A stretch of DNA of 64,000 nucleotides. It comes from Peristeroidobacter soli. GTDB taxonomy: Bacteria; Pseudomonadota; Gammaproteobacteria; Steroidobacterales; Steroidobacteraceae. A program made the translations under genes and the position numbers. The stretch is taken from NCBI RefSeq assembly GCF_004138485.1, contig NZ_RYEV01000006.1, positions 669,729-733,728 on the forward strand, read 5' to 3'. Below, one piece after another: positions 63,355-64,000 of the stretch; positions within the stretch are counted from its first letter, which is position 1; the number at the start of each line of letters is the position of its first letter. The notes below the pieces were generated by a model. That model had not been told where the DNA came from, ran no database searches, and was given only the letters and a program-made list of their open reading frames with translations.

Positions 63355-63452
63355 ACGTTCCCGACCCTCCCGAGAATTCGACCGTGCCGTTGTCGAAGTC
63401 GCGGCATCGGCTCGATGATTTTTGTTTGGTTCAGGCCAACCCAATACTCGCT

Positions 63453-63533
63453 GGATTGCACCACGAGTACTCGTTGGCGCGCGCGTGAACAAGATCGACT
63501 CGGCCAAGAGCGGTCCGGCTGAGATAGTTGCGG
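63453..63533. repeat. 81-bp dispersed repeat, copy 2
   Basis: Matches 21553-21633 at 78 of 81 positions in the same orientation. It abuts the truncated end of a leftward ECF sigma gene and lies about 100 bases beyond transposase copy B. The 63355-63452 segment between them holds no recognisable gene. Confidence 0.75.
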
Positions 63534-63753
63534 ACCACAGGTCAGCCATCAGGTGATGGGCCGTGGTAAACAAGAATGAGCGTGGCGACGCGGGGCGTGA
63601 TGTCATTGCCGCGGCGTACACGCGCGCGTACGTTTCCTGGCGCAGATCCTGAACTTCGTGCTTGCGCGGCCAAACGCGCGTGAGATAACGCAGCAGAGCG
63701 GCCTCGTGCTGCAGTATTTCGCGTTTGAACCAGGCGTCCAGGGGCTCTTGCAT
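63534..63753 (-). pseudogene. Truncated ECF sigma factor (region 2 only)
   Basis: The leftward frame begins MQEPLDAWFKREILQHEAAL and includes HEVQDLRQETYARVY and FLFTTAHHLMADL, the region 2 of a FecI-type sigma factor. It then runs into the 81-bp repeat and loses region 4. Without region 4 it should not recognise -35 elements. A partner FecR would have been expected downstream, where only mobile DNA now lies. Confidence 0.65.
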
Positions 63754-64000
63754 CGCCCCGAGATTACAGCCGAGACGGGCGGATTACAGCTGGAGAATGT
63801 TAGCAGCGAGACCTAGGGATCCTTGCGCTTCATACGTCGCGAGGTCGACGGCTCATTCGGTCAGGTAGCCTCCTGTCACCGACCGGCATAAAGGAGCCGG
63901 CCATGATCGGCGTAATGGAGCCAATCTCAGGTGAGGAAAACGGACATCCCAGAGGGGTTAAGAATGTGTGGCTTTGCTGGTGTTGGCAAGGGCTGAGTGT
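63754..64000. other. Right-edge region with a possible gene start
   Basis: No complete gene. Two copies of GATTACAGC lie at about 63769 and 63783, upstream of the sigma fragment. A rightward ATG at 63903 has AAAGGAG 5 bases upstream and stays open to the edge (MIGVMEPISGEENGHPRG...), so a gene may begin here. It is not identifiable. Confidence 0.3.

Noticed and set aside
1..64000. CRISPR arrays, tRNA and rRNA genes
   Set aside because: No regularly spaced direct repeats and no recognisable tRNA or rRNA sequence were noticed by eye; a covariance-model scan would settle it.

Overview
The window looks like chromosomal DNA from a high-GC, Gram-negative proteobacterium that carries many TonB-dependent receptors. 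A gammaproteobacterium of the Steroidobacter/Xanthomonadales-like type is my best guess. The reasons are four outer-membrane TonB receptors, FecI/FecR-type surface signalling, a complete Kdp potassium system, a TorF-type putative porin, SCO1/PCu(A)C copper chaperones and many exported hydrolases. The assignment is inference; no rRNA or tRNA gene is visible to support it. Genes are tightly packed, and many start on the stop codon of the gene before them.

Region 1 (1-14661) is a catabolic island. It opens with a compact 2-oxoacid dehydrogenase set: a free lipoyl domain, E1 alpha, E1 beta and an E2 core without lipoyl or E3-binding domains. A DUF3237 protein, a VOC-fold protein, two short-chain dehydrogenases, two cytochrome P450s, two [2Fe-2S] ferredoxins, a TonB receptor, an MFS carrier and four dimeric alpha/beta-barrel-like (EthD/NIPSNAP) proteins follow. 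Together they suggest uptake, P450 hydroxylation, dehydrogenation and cleavage of an unknown hydrophobic substrate. No ferredoxin reductase or E3 is present.

Region 2 (14692-20930) holds a MerR regulator facing a truncated aldo/keto reductase across a typical 19-bp-spacer MerR promoter. Next to it is a leftward, probably copper-related operon (PepSY protein, TonB receptor, small membrane protein, PCu(A)C, SCO1, small membrane protein). Region 3 (20931-32759) has a truncated RegB-like kinase, a repeat-containing scar, corA, a TorF-like porin and a complete kdpFABCDE operon preceded by a 64-residue membrane protein. A 24-bp sequence upstream of the porin recurs nearly unchanged behind kdpE.

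Region 4 (32932-43963) is an ECF sigma/FecR/TonB receptor signalling unit followed by exported hydrolases: a Fes-like esterase, two beta-lactamase-family serine hydrolases, an N-acyl-D-amino-acid deacylase homologue and an S9-type peptidase. Region 5 (44302-60950) is a peptide- or amino-acid-derivative scavenging locus: Lrp regulator, diaminopropionate ammonia-lyase, TonB receptor, paired amidohydrolases, two aminopeptidase-like hydrolases, a Tat-exported PLP lyase, an OPT transporter, a serine hydrolase, a threonine-dehydratase-like enzyme and an ornithine-cyclodeaminase-like enzyme.

The right end (60951-64000) and the scars at 21346-21648 and 43964-44301 contain decayed mobile DNA: three damaged copies of one DDE transposase, a tyrosine-recombinase fragment, an 81-bp dispersed repeat and a beheaded ECF sigma gene.
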